DNA of 64,000 nt from NCBI GenBank assembly GCA_016169945.1, contig JADLSH010000145.1, forward strand, positions 2,603,501-2,667,500, given 5' to 3'. Position 1 is the first letter of the stretch. Every line of letters starts with the position of its first letter. The DNA comes from Trachythela sp. YZ-2020. Its lineage: Eukaryota; Cnidaria; Anthozoa; Malacalcyonacea; Clavulariidae. This document shows, piece by piece, positions 48,501 to 57,046 of the stretch. The notes below the pieces were generated by a model, which saw nothing but the letters and a program-made list of their open reading frames with translations, made no database searches and was not told where the DNA came from. Position numbers and translations under genes: made by a program.

Positions 48501-51500
48501 GCATTTTCTATTACCTTAGTTGTCGACATTTACAATTTTAGTTCGACGTTCAGTAAAAATTGATGGACATATATCATGATTTGCATATATATATATATAG
48601 TGCACTCTCATGCAAATACAAACCGGTAGTTAAGTAGTTTCAGCTTATATAAAGACAGTTCCTTACTGAAGTTTCTTGAACGGTGTATCGCTTCGGCAGT
48701 ATTCACACAGCACATCATGATGATGCAAAGGCTAAATCAAACGTATATACGATAGAGCGAGGCGATAGAATATAGATGGAAACATATACAGAACCAAGTC
48801 ATTATTCTAATGAGACAATGTTATTCTATAAGCTTTTCAACAGGTATGTTTCAGACTACTAACACTATATAATAACTATAGAGTATAGTCAAATTGTATC
48901 TGAGCCAAGACTGAAGACAGAAGACTCGCTTGTACAGTTGTACTTGCTGAATCGACCATATCATCAGACAAACCACAGGGAGTCCCTCTTTGAATTATGA
49001 TTGAAATAATATTGTATTTGACTCTCTTGAACATGATTTGATTCTCTCGAAGAGCTGGAAACATTTAAAACAGCTCGGAGACACTATACTATAACTCTAC
49101 TTACACGAAGTACATTATAATGTACAAATTAAAAACATTAAAAACATTAAAAACATTAGTAAATTAAAAACATTAGTATGGACAGACTAAAAACATTAAA
49201 ACAGGAAACTGTGATCAGTGGATTTACGTCAAATCTTTCAGATCACATTTCAATTTAACCTAGTGTTGACATACAGAATTTCATTGTTATATCAGGAATC
49301 ACTGATCAGGAATAAGTAAACACAATTTTATTCGTTTATTGCTGATAGCATCCTAGCTATATTACAAAGGCATGTTCATTTCTTGTCGAATGTCAGCATT
49401 TTCTAGTTGTTAGTGAGCGTTTTGTACTTTCGTGTAAACGTTTTGTACAATTGTACTTGTGATACTTTAGTCTTTTATATTGAAGAATGAATCCTCACTG
49501 ATCCTCACAACCTCATGTCTCGCTGAAAGTTAAATTTTGGCACGAGTCCACCGAAAATCCTCATCACTTGAGTCATCATAAACGTTTTAATTGGCACTAT
49601 ATTTATGACCACTATTTTTAAAATAATATAATTGCGAAAGCATTCGTGCTCCACGGTTGCGCTGTATACGTACGTGTCCTCGCTGGCGTAATGCAAAGTC
49701 AATGCACAGTTTGCAATTTTATCAACAGTGGGATTATCAACATCGTAATAGCAGGACAAGAATTCACCATCCACTGATTATTCGTCTTGCGCCAAAAACG
49801 CTAATTTAGTAATTGTTTGGTTTCTTGCATTATGATTGTGCCAGACATATGTCAGATAAATATTTGGAAAAATGTGGCGGCATGAAGGTCGGATGATAGG
49901 TGGAGATGTCCATGACTGCCTTTTGATTTTTAGATGATCATGCATTATGATCATTGAGATGATAATTTGCCTGCCATATCTGTAATAATAGAATGAACAT
50001 TTGCTTGGAAAACGTATGAATTAGTATATGCGAAAAAAGTGTGATCAAAATTTGTCTTCCACGTTGCTTTAGTAATGCATATCATTGCTATTGGATGTCG
50101 TATTTTATAATTTTAGAGAGTTTAGTGTTTTTAGCTCTGACTAAAAGAAGAGTTTTGGGCCTAATTACGTATACTGAACCTTACTGGTGTCTACAAATAG
50201 ATAAATCATAAATGGTCTTTTTTGTGAGAATCTGCTACCTTGCCCTTGTTGTTTAATATTATCGTTTCCCTGTTTGGAAATCAAAGACGTTTTCCGAGTT
50301 TTGTGATTGATAGCGTTATCTGACTAGAAAATACTGTGCGCATTTGCGTATGAAGCAAGTTTAAGTTGGAAGGACACTTCGTCTTAATAAAGTGCACCTC
50401 TTCTATTAGAAAAAGGCACTTTTCCCATTGTTTTAAATGAAGAAAAGGACCGGCACTTTGAAGAAAACGTGGGGGGGGGGGGGCACGTGTCCCGTGCCTA
50501 CGCCAATACGGTAAATACAGGTCTATCAGGGATTATTCTAAGGAAATTTTACATATATGAAAACTATAAAACATCTAAATTTATGATTTGTTTATTCTGG
50601 GGCACGCCCAAATAGCTATACTGTCATGAATAAGCTGTTTTCTGCCTCAGTTAATCAATTTCCCTGCAAATTATTGTAGGGTGTCCTCTTTAAATCTCTT
50701 CTTACTTTCTCATTCCCAGACCCTGTGCTTGTGGTCACCAATTCTATGAATTACTAAGCACGCAGGTCACGCAGCTCCACCTGATACTTGATCGAGAGTC
50801 GAAGGCTTGCTAACTGCCTGCTAATATGACTTATGGTTTGATCACGGAGCACAGCTTAGTTTGGGATATATCCCAATTTTCTATTTATATTGGAGAAAAA
50901 TAACATTGACAACTCCACGAGTTTCCATTTACAACTCCAGAAATATTTTTACAACTCGAGGAAGTGGTAGCAAACCAGCTTAGAATAATCCCTGAGGCTG
51001 AGATCTATTTGCCGGAACATCAAGTAAACTACCGTACCAGCGCTGGTAACGAAGTTGCTGCAGCAGACAGTAATAATGGCAACGCAATGTCAATAATCAC
51101 ATAAAAATTTATCTCAAGCACAACTTTATCCGCATGTTCAGTGACCAAGGCTATCGAGTCATGCAGAGAGAGCTAGCGCATATACATGCAATTGTTCAAA
51201 TCAGAATTCAAACCATTTTCATAGTTTTAGCCATTGCTGCCACGGCATAGGTATTAATGCTTTACTGCACGAGAATGTATTAATTGTTGGTACCAGTTGT
51301 GCAGACATATCTATACACTGCATGCGTAGACAGCACTTTTTCTTTCGCAGAACTACAGGGTGTATCAAAAAAACTGCAAATACCATAATTTGTATGCACG
51401 AGATCATACATTAGAATTTCAATGGCTGTGCAAATAATTACGCTTCTGGGATTTGAAAATACGTTTCCCAGGGGTATCAAAACAAGCACACAAAGTGAAT

Positions 51501-54500
51501 TTTAATTCACTTTGTGTGCTTATTTTGATTATTTTGATAGTACTGCACGTGGAAACGTATTTTCAAATCCCAGAAGCGTAATTATTTGCACAGCCATTGA
51601 AATTCTAATGTATGATCTCGTGCATACAAATTATGGTATTTGCAGTTTTTTTGATACACCCTGTATAGTTCTGTAGTAACAAAGGCTCAAAGCGATACTT
51701 ATGATTGGTTCTGGCACTTCCGCCTGACGTACCTGTAGGCTGTATAGAATTACAGTCATAGGAATTTCACAACAGATCGCCGTTTACAACATCTTTGCAG
51801 GGCATTTATGGTTTCGTTCAAGCTAAGTTGTAGCATTTACGAGATATACAAGGATGAGTAATACTGACGTACCTGTAGTGAACCCAGAAGTTGACTCATT
51901 GTTTGGTATAGAGCTAAGCAAAAGGTGAGATTTGAGACGAGGCTATCGGCCATAAAGTATAATTTGTGTGCCAGTTTGTGTGTATTCACGAGTACTATAG
52001 TGACTATCTGCTGCTTGTCTGCGGTTTTAGGAACACCACATTCTGTGAATGCAGTATGCATGGTATAGTACTTATATATAAGTACCTTATATATTAATAC
52101 TATATTAATATTGTATGTAGTTGGCTACTTGCACAAGATATGAACTCTGAGACTGAGTTGTATTTACTATATTGATACTATATTTATACTTGTATTATTA
52201 ACACGGTACGATTTTACTCCGCCGATTTGTTTTTCAGATGTGAAGAATAATGAAGTACAAGCTTCTAAACTATATCATATTCATACGGAGACCGACTAAA
52301 CTTGTAGGAAAGTAGAGTATTTTCTAATTTTCCTGTTGTGCAAGGTTTCGTACGCGAACAGTCAATCAATCAATATGCTTCATGCTGAACGTTTCATTAC
52401 GTATAATTATATGCCTTCTCAGCATAGCACTCGCATAGTTTTAATTCTACTGTAGAGTTGAACACAGACAAGATTATTTTATTTACTAATTACCGTACGT
52501 GGTCATGGTCATTACTAGTCATTAGTTGAAAGAAATTGTATAGTATATGACCGTAAATAGCATATGTATTTGTAAATAACATTTTGATTGGGCTTGCATG
52601 TAGTTCATTGTCAAAATAATTGTGAAACCTTTGAAATATAATTGAAATATCACCGCATATCGTATCTTCTTGTTCGTTCACATGCTATGGTACTGGTGGT
52701 ATTGTTTGAAACAATCACTTTAACTATATTCTTTAACAATTTAAGAATATGATGGTAGCTATCTCCATTTTGTTATCCGATGACGTCATCCTCAAGTATA
52801 TAAGGAGCGACTTTAGATCACCCCTAATGAAGACACCCGACCGGAGTGTCGAAACGTTGTGAGTGCAATTCGACCGGGCTTTGCATTCATTTACTTTAAA
52901 CCAGAGTAGCGAGTGAAACATATTTGAATTTGAGAACAGTTTTTAAATGGTGTAAAATGAAAACGAAAAGCTTTACTTCTTCATACCGCTGCTTCCAGAC
53001 CAAACATCACAGGTCCCAAAACAGTATTCAGTTTCTTTGGATTCTTTCAAAAAATAGACTTGAATGGCTTGAGCAAAGAGTAAATGAGCGCGTTATCCCA
53101 AATTATAAATATATAAATTATCCTTGCCCACGCAGGATGCGACGTCTGTCCTGTTTGAAGCGAAACGAGCCCTTTATATATTAGATGAAATCTCCTTATT
53201 AAGTTGTTTGTAGGTTTTTAGGGCGATAAATATAATCGATTATTTTTGTGACTATATTTGGCAAATCGTGGTGTATCCCACAAAAAATAAATCAATTCAA
53301 TCTTCCAGGAGCATTCAATCTTCACGAGCCAGGGTACGAGGTTGTTCAATCTTCTTGTTTTCAGTTTTCTATTTCCATCTAGGTAATCAGTCTAACAGAA
53401 CGGGTATTCAGTGTTGATCTCACGTTTTCCACCAGTGGCACTGCGCGCATCGCCTTTTTGCGTGAAGCAACATTTCCCTCATTTCTCTTTGTCAGCCTGG
53501 AGCTTTGCTCACAGCCATTCAGCAGGCTTTTGCGCACAGCCAAGAGTTTTCGAAATGATATGTTACAAACAGTTCTAGAACAACAGAAGGGTCCACAATA
53601 GATCCCGAATCCCCTGCTCAAATTTTCTTACTATCCTGCATGGTTTGCATATTATTTCTTGAAATCCTGAACTCCGCCCACTGTCCTCACACAACACCTT
53701 TTTTCTAAATAACATCAAAATAACATCATGTTTTTTCTTCAGAGATCAACTTCAATGGAAAAGACATATCATTTCTAAAAGATCAAGCGCCAACCTACCA
53801 TGTCGCGTCATTGTTCCCATGAGAACCGAAGTTCTGGCCGCGGACACTGGACCTGAAGGTGGAGTACGATGTCTAGATGTGGAACAAACAAAATATTATA
53901 ACTATTTTCACGGCTCACAGCCAGTGAGTCCTAAACCTATAGCTGGTGTCCAAGACTGGAGGAAACATCATCATAAAGCATTTGGTTTATCACAAAATTT
54001 GTACGACACAGATCCTGAAACAAATAAACCTGTTGGCGAACCAAATGCTGACACATTTGCAGTTGTAGCGAGAGAAAATAATGCTTTTCTTGCTGTTGCG
54101 GACGGTTGTGGTTGGGGAGTAAATTCATTCCTAGCTGCGAGAACTGCTGTGAAGGGTTGTATGGAATATCTGAGTAATCAACTTCATAAATCAAGCACAA
54201 CACAAGAAATTATTGAGATTATGTTAAGTTCATTCAAACATGCACATGAGTGTATAGTTGATTCTAAAGGCACTATAACAACACTCTGTGCAGCTGTGGT
54301 GTGTAAAATACAAGGTATTAACAGTTACGGATTGTGTGTGGTGAATGTTGGTGACAGCCTTGCTTTTGTGTACAGAAAGGATGGTTGTGTGCAAGAAGTG
54401 ACTGTAGGATCACATGACCCTGGGGAGAGAGACATGAAACAAGCGGGAGGGTGCATAGGACCATTAGTCGGCGATGATCCTGACCTTAGTAATTTAACTT

Positions 54501-55962
54501 GTTCATTTACTTATGTGGAAGAGGGAGACATCGTTTTCTTAACTAGTGATGGGATTACTGACAACTTTGATCCAAAAGTATTAAAGATGACTTCTCCAAG
54601 TGACCTAGATCATCTACTAACTTCTGTGAAGCCGTCAAAGTCTCAAGAGTCGTTATTAGACCAAGGTCATGAACAGGAGGAGGTGAGTAAAGAAGATTTG
54701 CCAGCAACACGAGATAGAAGTTATTCAGCACCAGCCGACAGCGAAACTGTGAATGCTGCTGTGGCCACAAATTTGTCTTGTACATTTATGAAGAAGGTAT
54801 GTTAAAAATCACCTATTTTTGGAACGTCTGAATATCGGTACATCTGTTAAATCATAGGCAACCCATCAGACAGAATGTTGATGGTGTGGAAATTTCGAGC
54901 TTAAAATATAGTATAGAACAGTATATAGGCCCTCTGGCAGGAATCGAACCGCGCTCGAAATTTCCATCTACAAACACCATCAACATTCAGTTTTATCGAG
55001 CGAGATGCCCAAAATTTAGAATATTTACCCTTAATCCAGGCATAAGACAGAATGGATTTACCATGGTCAAATTGGCGGAAAAATTGTTACAGCCGCCTGC
55101 AGAAATTTACAACATATACAGACCATTGCAGAATTACTGCATGGTATACGCATAGCCTCCACTTACGCATAGCCTCCAATTTCATCGAGTTTATTTCGTA
55201 ATTTCATTGCCGGAATTTTATTCAGTATTACTGGTACAAGTCATTCATTTCTGTTGATTTGATTTTGAGAGACTGTGGAAGAGTCAAAACACGGGCGAAA
55301 TTTTAAACATATTTCGCGTAAGTTAACTGGTAACAGTGGTGTTTAAATTATGCTTTTTCTTTTTAAATACTTTCAAAATAACATATCTGTGTCCAAAATT
55401 CCCTTCAAGTTGTATTGAAAATTGGATCGTAAAAATAACGACCTTCATACTTATTATTGTCATAAAAGTATAATCATAATAATTATTGTCATATAAGTGT
55501 ATTAATAAATACATGCCCAAAATTCCCTTCAAGTTGCAGGGAAAATTGGCTCGTTCAAATAACGACCTTCATATTAATTGTTGTCATATATTTTAGGTAA
55601 TTCAATCAGAAAGTCCTTGTGGTGAAGAAAGCTCTGCGAAGGAACTTTGTGCTAAACTAATGAACTTTGTTGTACAAAACACAAGAGAGAGGAGAATGTT
55701 CTTGGAAGAAAACCGGGATTGCAGGAGAGAAGAATTTGAAATAAAGAAGAAATCAATCCCGGGTAAACTTGATCATGCTACTGTTGTTGCTTATGAAGTT
55801 GGTCATTTTCAACCTCAACCATTTACACTAACATTTCATGATAAACAACGACCTCAACAAAAACAACAACAGTCAAATGGTGATCAAAGAACGAAAATAA
55901 CTACAAAGCCCTCTTTAGAACAAAATTCTGAGTTACTGTCTTTGCTTGGTTTATTCAAGTGA
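34096..55962 (+). CDS. PPM/PP2C-type phosphatase-like protein, paralogue B (CG9801-like)
   Basis: Exons are 34096-34115, 34209-34457, 53743-54796 and 55597-55962. They give 563 codons including the stop, with the same splice phases as paralogue A. Key positions are kept: VADGCGWG, VNVGDSLAFVY, FLTSDGITDNF and PGKLDHATVVAYEV. Differences from A include extra residues DPKEMEEKS-like in the Ser-rich leader (249 versus 228 nt in exon 2), a one-codon loss in exon 3, and a different C-terminus (NSELLSLLGLFK instead of NFDHSGK...). Exon sequences are far more similar than introns and many changes are silent, suggesting both copies are under selection. Intron 2 is 19.3 kb because of the transposon island, so efficient splicing across it would be needed for this isoform. 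Substrate and localisation are unknown. Confidence 0.78.
35281..35400 (-). mobile_element. fragment of terminal repeat of PLE-B
   Basis: It matches the sequence at 47905-47990 (ctacgaaacgcaaagagtgc, agattttcgcttacc) and at 45580-45625 (ctgcaacaggctgtttcatct). It is therefore a partial pseudo-LTR of the minus-strand YRDD Penelope-like element. It stops inside the hammerhead stem II where a PLE-A terminal repeat begins. Confidence 0.7.
35401..35593 (+). mobile_element. PLE-A pseudo-LTR, copy 1
   Basis: CACTTCACGCATGTCTGGAT opens a repeat also found at 38858-39006 and, inverted, at 45276-45437. A second plus-strand copy follows the PLE-A coding region. It contains a hammerhead ribozyme near its end. 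Confidence 0.8.
35518..35561 (+). ncRNA. hammerhead ribozyme HHR-A1 (PLE-associated)
   Basis: All elements are present in order: stem I CTGCA; core CTGACGA; stem II GCCGT-TGA-ACGGC; GAA; stem III ACATG/CATGT; C17; and the closing stem I strand TGCAG. Predicted cleavage follows C35556. The invariant C3, UGANGA, GAA, A15.1-U16.1 pair and C17 are all kept. Stem III is a perfect palindrome without a loop, so dimeric action between neighbouring copies is more likely than action as a monomer. Hammerheads of this kind are known in Penelope-like elements. Confidence 0.9.
35606..38838 (+). mobile_element. nearly full-length L2/CR1-type LINE with 12-bp TSD
   Basis: The element is flanked by TTGAGCACTCTG (35594-35605 and 38839-38850). 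Frames in order: 35615-35902 (LSHLNVRSVRNRNHLIQVRE, endonuclease start); 35971-37383 (endonuclease YRPPD, LGDMNCNLL, ISDHSMIYC, then reverse transcriptase NKAPGADKIN); 37322-37900 (QSGNRKKHSTETL, DMSKAFDSVQHDML, YGIPQGSVLSPFLFNIYTDS, catalytic YVDD); 37910-38608 (tail INYCSTVWSN, IKKIQLIQNCAARLITGVHK). Two frameshifts and one in-frame stop (37898-37900) break an otherwise well-kept coding region, so insertion was fairly recent. It lies between two PLE-A terminal repeats. Confidence 0.88.
38858..39006 (+). mobile_element. PLE-A pseudo-LTR, copy 2
   Basis: It repeats 35401-35556 with a small deletion (acatgcg|agggc, losing cttggtg). It is followed directly by the inverted C-terminal end of PLE-A. 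Confidence 0.8.
38968..39008 (+). ncRNA. hammerhead ribozyme HHR-A2, stem I truncated
   Basis: The core, stem II and palindromic stem III are identical to HHR-A1. After C17 (39006) the sequence continues TGTTACATG instead of TGCAG, so only two pairs and one wobble remain in stem I. The junction with inverted PLE sequence lies at the predicted cleavage site. This is what would be expected if a cleaved RNA end defined the boundary. Confidence 0.75.
39007..42880 (-). mobile_element. inverted, 5'-truncated PLE-A copy (split by foldback element)
   Basis: The minus strand encodes the distal reverse transcriptase, linker and GIY-YIG region of PLE-A, in two blocks: 42880-42434 and 39389-39007. The blocks join precisely once the foldback element 39390-42427 and one GTCGTT copy are removed. 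It carries a longer C-terminus than the plus-strand copy, including codons from SIDNQTFNRH onward, and runs directly into the pseudo-LTR. It meets the full plus-strand copy head to head at about 42880. Confidence 0.8.
39390..42427. mobile_element. 3.0-kb foldback element with about 1.35-kb TIRs and 6-bp TSD
   Basis: The termini AGTAGGTTACCCCC and GGGGGTAACCTACT are inverted, and the arms 39390-40800 and 41097-42427 mirror each other over most of their length. GTCGTT (39384-39389, 42428-42433) is the target duplication in PLE-A; a 7-bp reading is also possible. Each arm carries three different 11-bp tandem arrays: AGCTTCTGTGG, GAGGTCGATGT and GGGTTCCCTCG. A CGGGAC-rich section follows inward. 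The unique centre is about 300 bp and shows no transposase. Structure resembles FB/Galileo-type foldback transposons, but the superfamily is unresolved. Confidence 0.85.
42885..45161 (+). mobile_element. Penelope-like element A (PLE-A): reverse transcriptase plus GIY-YIG
   Basis: Frame 42770-43939 supplies the N-terminal part (DDDIIILPADKGRMTVVMDK, FYGLPKIHKENIPLRPIVS, PTYKLSKYLSDIL). One frameshift near 43925 leads to frame 43923-45161: SFDVVSLFTSIPLD, GTPMGSPLSSFLAE, the catalytic RYVDDVFA, NKLAFLDVLI, and a C-terminal GIY-YIG nuclease (IYIFPCKNCPKKYIGQTSKK, TRLTEHQNAI). Relative to the inverted copy a 30-bp in-frame segment after EAWH is missing, and the C-terminus is replaced by translated pseudo-LTR (MRMCLSIV...). 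The stop is 14 bp before the hammerhead. One frameshift is the main lesion. Confidence 0.9.
45175..45218 (+). ncRNA. hammerhead ribozyme HHR-A3
   Basis: It is identical to HHR-A1 in all helices and core positions, with predicted cleavage after 45213. It sits directly downstream of the PLE-A coding region and before a (TA)n spacer separating it from an inverted copy. Confidence 0.9.
45219..45275. repeat. (TA)n spacer between inverted pseudo-LTRs
   Basis: Alternating TATATA tracts are flanked by atttgac on the left and gtcaaat on the right, forming the centre of the pseudo-LTR palindrome. Confidence 0.8.
45276..45319 (-). ncRNA. hammerhead ribozyme HHR-A4 (inverted copy)
   Basis: It is the reverse complement of HHR-A1/A3, complete on the minus strand with stem I, CTGACGA, stem II, GAA, palindromic stem III and C17. 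It belongs to the inverted pseudo-LTR 45276-45437. Confidence 0.9.
45276..45437 (-). mobile_element. PLE-A pseudo-LTR, inverted copy
   Basis: It mirrors 35401-35561, ending CCAGACATGCGTGAAGTG on the plus strand. It closes the PLE-A complex on the right, so the array 38858-45437 is flanked by inverted terminal repeats. Confidence 0.8.
45537..45577. repeat. (TA)n microsatellite
   Basis: About twenty uninterrupted TA units lie between PLE-A and PLE-B sequences, in a region of degenerate atcactgtata repeats (45445-45535). Confidence 0.95.
45590..47990 (-). mobile_element. Penelope-like element B (PLE-B), YRDD reverse transcriptase, decayed
   Basis: The minus strand encodes FRFDYSLKNIPIPSQDAYLK...TFISLKDHKENFENNPKCRL (47940-47197). 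It continues with LNQWRNTKQVIQWF, SFISFDIVDFYPSISEKLL, FDVSMGSFDGAEICELVG, the catalytic LYRDDGLAII and VNFLDVTFDL (47210-45966). The GIY-YIG region (DIVYKATVTV...KNYIGMTATTFK) then breaks by two frameshifts. The nuclease tail (INWQILKHSISYTGGSKRCN, CRHRNKF) is in frame 45937-45668. It has YRDD where PLE-A has YVDD, so the two are distant lineages. Terminal sequence ctacgaaacgcaaagagtgc occurs at both ends of the island. Confidence 0.85.
45600..45640 (-). ncRNA. hammerhead ribozyme motif HHR-B
   Basis: On the minus strand: stem I CTGC; core CTGATGA; a weak stem II (TCT/AGA with a T-T mismatch next to the core); GAA; stem III ACAG-C-CTGT; U17; closing strand GCAG. All core bases fit except that U replaces the favoured C at the cleavage position. 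The weak stem II suggests lower or lost activity. It lies downstream of the PLE-B coding region. Confidence 0.65.
47992..48210 (-). mobile_element. LINE fragment, reverse transcriptase tail
   Basis: The translation FPALRTLYFALVYPYLSYCV then WGSTYPSNLNRLALLQKKIV is the conserved thumb-side tail of CR1/L2/Jockey-type enzymes. Only about 70 codons remain, next to a (TA)n run at the PLE-B edge. Confidence 0.75.
48610..48690 (+). promoter_or_regulatory. internal promoter of paralogue B: octamer plus TATA box
   Basis: ATGCAAAT (48610-48617) is followed 29 bp later by TATATAAA (48646-48653) and GACAGTTCCTTACTG, giving an expected start near 48676-48682. The block is homologous to 21581 and 24957 in paralogue A. 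Spacing suits a core promoter with a POU-type octamer. Confidence 0.5.
48776..48843 (+). CDS. alternative first coding exon (1b), paralogue B
   Basis: The exon is 68 nt: METYTEPSHYSNETMLFYKL then FN plus AG, followed by a CAACAG|GTATGT donor. It ends in the phase needed for exon 3 (A|GATCAG) at 53743, giving ...KLFNRDQLQWK. Compared with paralogue A it differs by substitutions and one in-frame codon. Using it would bypass the transposon island in intron 2. Confidence 0.55.
48850..51350. other. intron 2 of paralogue B, unassigned
   Basis: It contains simple AAAAACATT repeats (49130-49200), blocks matching paralogue A (aaacaggaaactgtgatcag at 49200 and 21910), and a second copy of the GGCGTAGG-type repeat at about 50345-50512. 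No further exon is recognised. Confidence 0.4.
51356..51663. mobile_element. Tc1/mariner-type MITE, 308 bp, near-perfect palindrome
   Basis: The ends CAGGGTGTATCAAAAAAACT and its complement are bounded by TA on each side (51354-51355, 51664-51665). The inverted arms of about 140 bp are almost identical, including cagaagcgtaattatttgca. The loop is short (cactttgtgtgctt-type inner repeats). TA duplication and CAGGGTG termini fit mariner-derived MITEs. Confidence 0.88.
51670..52736. other. intron 2 of paralogue B, no feature recognised
   Basis: AT-rich sequence. Short open frames on the minus strand carry no motif. Confidence 0.4.
52740..52922 (+). mobile_element. PLE-type terminal fragment with decayed hammerhead
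   Basis: It is inserted at a point where paralogue A reads straight through (ctttaactataacaatttgag). It contains CTAATGA (52824-52830, one change from CTGATGA), a perfect stem II GACAC/GTGTC, GAAAC, a two-base-pair stem III ACGT and U17. TCAC/GTGA could form stem I with a bulge. The G-to-A change in the core should abolish cleavage. Confidence 0.55.
54873..54988. mobile_element. small inverted-repeat insert in intron 3 of paralogue B
   Basis: GAATGTTGATGGTGT...GAAATTTCGAGC and its complement flank a short centre. Absent from paralogue A. The minus strand contains GGTTCGATTCC (within 54940-54951), a perfect RNA polymerase III B-box, but no convincing A-box or cloverleaf was found, so a tRNA gene is not claimed. 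Confidence 0.55.
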
Positions 55963-56052
55963 TGTTATTTATAGCCACTAACACTTTCTAAAGATACGAC
56001 TTAGCCTTAGGACAGAAGCAACGTTTTTAACATATTGCTCGTTTGCAATCGA
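55963..56052. other. 3' flank of paralogue B
   Basis: The sequence immediately after the stop is unlike that of paralogue A. No polyadenylation signal is obvious in the first 90 bp. Confidence 0.35.
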
Positions 56053-56236
56053 CGCCATCTTGGTTGATTTTCGTGGCAACTAAAAATCTATATTCTTCAT
56101 TCTTTGTCTTATTGTGCCATAAATCGTATACTATTCATAATACAGTAACATGTTTTCAAAACAAACCAAAAATATTAAAGTAACTCAACTATTTCGATGT
56201 AAACGGCTGGACAAAACTTTAAAATCAACCAAGATG
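56053..56236. mobile_element. short TIR element
   Basis: GCCATCTTGGTTGATTTT and its complement AAAATCAACCAAGATGGC enclose about 145 bp of AT-rich sequence. It resembles a MITE; duplication not assigned. Confidence 0.55.
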
Positions 56237-57046
56237 GCGCCTAATGACACGTAGTGACGTCATGTGCAAGCAAATAATACGCCAGTTTTCTCATGACATA
56301 CGGTATAAGGCGTTTGCTGGAAAGTGGAAACGTCATTGGTCCCATATGTTTATAAATAGATTGTAATGACTAATTTGCTTACACTTTTAATTTTACTTGA
56401 AATAATAAACATTGGAAAAAACAAGTTGAAATACAAAAAATGATTTTTGATGCTATTTTGAAGGAGGCAGTCCCACACATTATAGCGTCCAATTCAGCAG
56501 ATATGTTAATTCTAATGTTTCTAATCATTTTTAAAAATGAATTTAATAATTCGTTTGCTACAAATTTTTATGGAGTTATGGTGCCTCAAAGCAATTTAAA
56601 TATTCCAAATACACAGTCACATGGTATTAGCATTGGACCTTAGTAATAAAGACTGCATGTAATTATGTTTTTATTCAATGCATTGTTTGTTGCAAATCTA
56701 TAAAACATCTGTACAAACAAGGACTTCCTGGTCATGCACCCCACTGAATGAAGACCTCATTTGTTTACGGCCAATTCATACACTCACAGACTCACTTTCC
56801 CAACCTAGTCTTGCCAATGGACTATTGGTGAGTTTCAATATAAGCGTTACGGGGCAGCAGATGGTCGTCAACTCAGAAATGTTGACACTTATAGGAACAA
56901 GCAAATTAGAGTACATACATCTCTCAATTCAATTTCTTAGCTCCAAATACAAGACTACTAGATATAATGAAAATAATTCTTATTGTTTTCTCACTCTGAT
57001 AACTCAAATTTGACCATCTACTGCACGATAGTGCTTTGTGATCATG
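56237..57046. other. intergenic
   Basis: No supported gene. Open frames at 56440 and 56678 lack recognisable motifs. Confidence 0.35.

Larger units (their letters stand above)
32780..55930 (+). repeat. segmental duplication, unit B (downstream copy)
   Basis: It is the direct-repeat partner of 19530-29065. It is longer mainly because of a transposon island at about 35.27-48.0 kb, plus a LINE tail at 32994-33395 and smaller insertions at 52740-52922 and 54873-54988. These are absent from unit A and therefore postdate the duplication or were lost from A. Confidence 0.85.

Noticed and set aside
54940..54960. tRNA gene on the minus strand
   Set aside because: Only a B-box is present; no A-box, acceptor stem or anticodon arm could be drawn.
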